From NCBI GenBank assembly GCA_016748015.1, contig JAAOMT010000780.1, forward strand, positions 1-10,485: a stretch of DNA of 10,485 nucleotides, written 5' to 3'. Source of the stretch: Geosiphon pyriformis. Lineage: Eukaryota > Glomeromycota > Glomeromycetes > Archaeosporales > Geosiphonaceae. The notes beneath the pieces are model-generated. The model had not been told where the DNA came from, made no database searches, and saw only the letters and a list, made by a program, of their open reading frames with translations. Below are positions 8,268 through 10,485 of this stretch, in pieces (positions within the stretch are counted from its first letter, which is position 1; every line of letters starts with the position of its first letter). Both the position numbers and the translations under genes were made by a program.

Positions 8268-9973
8268 TTGAATAACTTTCTGGTGGGTATGGTTCGTGTT
8301 TTTTTTGGATGTGATTTATCTTTAGGTGGCTTTTTGGCTAGTGCTTTTCGTCTTCGAGGTAGTACTCCTATGTTCTTGGTTCTTGGTGAAAAGATTTTTT
8401 TTAAATGTGTTCTTTTCCTTAAATGTTATAGTATTGCCTTTGTGGAACAGCTTCATGGCTGGGATGGTAAAATTTTTGATTGGAAAACTTTCAAGTGTTG
8501 GAAGAGACTGGATTCCCGTGGCCCAGTTCCCTCCTGGTTTGATTTCTTTGTTCGTTTTTTTGGTGGCGCTGCTTCTTCTTCTGTTTGCTCTCCTTATGTG
8601 GAATTTTGTGGCTCTCCAGATGTTCGCTAGTCTTTTGGTTTAGTACTGTCTGCAACAGTTTGTTGAATGCTGGTGCCACCCATTTTTCTGTGTATATGGA
8701 TAGATCTCTGAGTAACTTGGGCACTATTAACATGAAGGCTGGTGCTGCTGTTTTTTTTGAAGACATTAATTTGGGTCTGGGTGTGGGTGTGTCTGGTTTG
8801 GTTTCTTCCACCTTGGCAGAGTTGTAAGTCATTGCTTTGGCTCTTGAGTGTGTTTTTTCTTTCTATGTAGTCGACTTATTTTCAGACAGCCAGGTGGCTC
8901 TGGATACATACAGGTTGGAGTTCTTGTTGATTGGACCTGATTACAGGAATTGTTGTTGGATCGAGTATTGTCACATTGCCAATGTTATTTGTCACAAAAA
9001 TTTGGATGTGAATTGGATTAAGGTTAAGGGTCATTCAGGCATTTCGGGCAATGAGCATGCTGATGTGTTAGCTAGAAATGCTGCTCTCTCTGCTTGGCAT
9101 CTGCTCCATTTTGTTAATAAGAGGTTTATTAAGACTGGTGTTGATGCAATTTCTGGTAATTCTAGATACTTTGTTCATGATGTTTTTAGGTTGATCTATC
9201 GTGCATGTTGGGAGGTTGGTTCCAGTTCCCGGATTGTTTCAGCTAGTTTGCATGCTGATATTGATTGGCTAAAGTCTTCTCTGGTTTGGCACCCAGACTC
9301 TCATTTGGCTTTGGATTTTACCAGTGCACAAACTGCTGACTTATGAACGTACTTTATAAAGACTTTTCACCATCGGCTCTCTGTTGCTGTACAAAAGCGC
9401 TTATATGATAGGAGTTATTCCAGTGTAGTGTGTTTGTTTTGTAGTGATATTGAGGTCTCGGATCATATTTTTTCTTGTCCATTTGAGACTGCTGGTTATG
9501 CTTGGCTGTTAGATTATTATGCATTGACTTGGAAGGTGCACTCTGGCTTAGTTTGGTCTTCTTCGTGTGTCTCACAGTTGCTGTCCACTTGTGTTGCTGA
9601 TGCTGTGGTTAATACAGCTCTGTGTAAGGGCTTTGTTTTCAGTAGTTGGTTTTGTAAATCGGTTTCTGTCTTTAAGGATTCCAAGGTTGCGACTTTAGTC
9701 ATTGTGGATTTCGTGCGTGCATTCTGTTTTTCCTTTCAGGATGATATTTGGCTGGTCTGTGCTAAACACTGGGCTTTCATGGAGAAGAATGGGCTCATCC
9801 TGCATGATGGTTCTGTTCCGGTTTCAGTTTTTGGTTCTACTTTGTTGTTTTCTCCTGGTGTGGTCAGATTGTTGGGTATTGCTGAAGCTTTTGGTGTTGG
9901 TTTCGGGTTTCACAAGTCCTGTTTGTTTTTTTCAGATATTGATAATGTAGTCTCTGTTCATATAGGTGCTTAG
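8268..9973 (+). pseudogene. 3' fragment of LINE ORF2 (RNase H and CCHC finger), copy 2
   Basis: The fragment starts in NNFLVGMVRVFFGCDLSLGG, matching copy 1 from about 5715. It reads in the third frame to a TAG at 8628 (probably from CAG), then shifts near 8640-8655, apparently through a few extra bases (CTGTC), into the second frame to TAG 9971. Further stops: TAA 8825 (copy 1 has CAG) and TGA 9344 (copy 1 has TGT; both fit decay of an Arg CGN codon). RNase H acidic residues remain: Asp 8699, Glu 8819, Asp 8885, Asp 9062, but the usual DGS is DRS (8699-8707). It keeps VNWIKVKGHS and the better-preserved GNEHAD that copy 1 has lost. The finger VCLFCSDIEVSDHIFSC (9428-9478) is intact in spacing. 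With no RT or endonuclease it cannot act alone. Confidence 0.88.
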
Positions 9974-10065
9974 TGTTATTCTGGTTGGCCTGAGTGGCTG
10001 GTCACATGTTAGTTTAGATCATTTGAATGATGTATAGTACTAGGTTGCGTTTGGACTTCACTCAT
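9974..10065 (+). other. LINE 3' UTR, copy 2, with three hairpins
   Basis: It aligns with the 3' UTR of copy 1. Stems: 9982-9990 with 9996-10004 (9 bp with four G-U, loop TGAGT); 10018-10022 with 10027-10031 (5 bp, loop TTGA); 10042-10046 with 10054-10058 (5 bp with two G-U, loop GCGTTTG). The stem substitutions relative to copy 1 turn Watson-Crick pairs into wobbles and break none. Confidence 0.62.
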
Positions 10066-10095
10066 TAAACGTAATAAAAATAAATAAATAAATAA
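10066..10095 (+). repeat. AAAT-repeat 3' tail of LINE copy 2
   Basis: After CTCAT the tail reads TAAACGTAATA and then several AAAT units up to 10095. The unit differs from the TTA(A)n tail of copy 1, consistent with independent insertions or later slippage. Confidence 0.7.
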
Positions 10096-10485
10096 GTTTA
10101 AAGTAGTAATAATTAAAAATTTATGTTTTTAAGATAACTTTATTAAATAAATTTATATTAATTAATTGTTAATTCTAAGATAAAATATCTAATAGAAAAT
10201 ATATTTTCTTAAAAAAAAAGCTTTTTTTTATACTATTTATTCTAATACTATTAATAATTTAGTATTTTTTTCTAATATTTTGGCAAATTAAAAATATTAT
10301 TATGGATTAAAGTAACAAATTAACAAATAACAAAAGAGAACAAGATTGTAAAATAATAAATTAATTAAAAAGAATTCAACTTTGAAGAGTAAATTAAATG
10401 AGTATAAATTCAATATATAAAATTAGTCTCATAAAATATCTTAGTTGTTAATTTTTTCAAAAGATAACTAGAAAATTTAAAAATA
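10096..10485. other. AT-rich spacer at right edge, no gene seen
   Basis: AT-rich sequence to the end of the window with no meaningful reading frame, RNA gene or repeat array on either strand. Its composition matches the spacer between the two LINE copies. Confidence 0.7.

Larger units (their letters stand above)
8268..10095 (+). mobile_element. LINE copy 2, 5'-truncated, same family and orientation
   Basis: From TTGAATAAC at 8268 the sequence aligns with copy 1 from about 5712 to the 3' end, including the 3' UTR and the CACTCATTAA motif. Everything upstream (ORF1, endonuclease, RT) is absent, with an abrupt change to AT-rich DNA at 8267, as expected from incomplete target-primed reverse transcription. 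Over 79 aligned bases near the 3' end of ORF2 (7303-7381 against 9858-9936) I counted 13 differences, 11 of them transitions, so the copies are separate, not recent duplicates. No convincing target-site duplication can be called because the flanks and tail are all A and T. Confidence 0.9.

Overview
The window looks like nuclear DNA of an arbuscular mycorrhizal fungus (Glomeromycotina, most likely Rhizophagus or a close relative). This rests on very AT-rich, gene-poor spacers with islands of normal composition, no bacterial-style operons or ribosome binding sites, and a LINE-type (non-LTR) retrotransposon whose protein sequences I recognise as a family abundant in Rhizophagus genomes. The recognition is from memory; no database was searched.

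Layout: (1) Positions 1-349, minus strand: the 5' part of an intact coiled-coil protein gene that runs off the left edge. (2) About 350-900: its presumed promoter, AT-rich spacer, and a foldback structure. (3) About 905-7565 (possibly from 796): a nearly complete, decayed LINE on the plus strand. It carries ORF1 (RRM-like modules, CCHC zinc knuckle, coiled coils), ORF2 (APE-type endonuclease, reverse transcriptase, RNase H, C-terminal CCHC finger), a structured 3' UTR and an A-rich tail. ORF1 has four in-frame stops. ORF2 has one single-base frameshift and six in-frame stops. (4) 7566-8267: about 700 bases of very AT-rich spacer. (5) 8268-10095: a second, 5'-truncated copy of the same family in the same orientation, keeping only the post-RT part of ORF2 (RNase H and CCHC finger), the 3' UTR and an AAAT tail; it has three stops and a frameshift. 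(6) 10096-10485: AT-rich spacer.

In a live element ORF1 protein would coat the RNA, the endonuclease would nick the target, the reverse transcriptase would copy the RNA from its 3' end, and RNase H would remove the template. Here both copies are dead. The stops are consistent with C-to-T/G-to-A change. The endonuclease has lost an expected catalytic Asp (GNFN), and RT motif A has Asn where the catalytic Asp is expected. The most useful signals for follow-up are three 3' UTR hairpins kept in both copies with pairing-preserving changes, an 11-bp G/C hairpin inside ORF1, and an ORF1/ORF2 junction where the endonuclease's first catalytic residue lies upstream of the first AUG.
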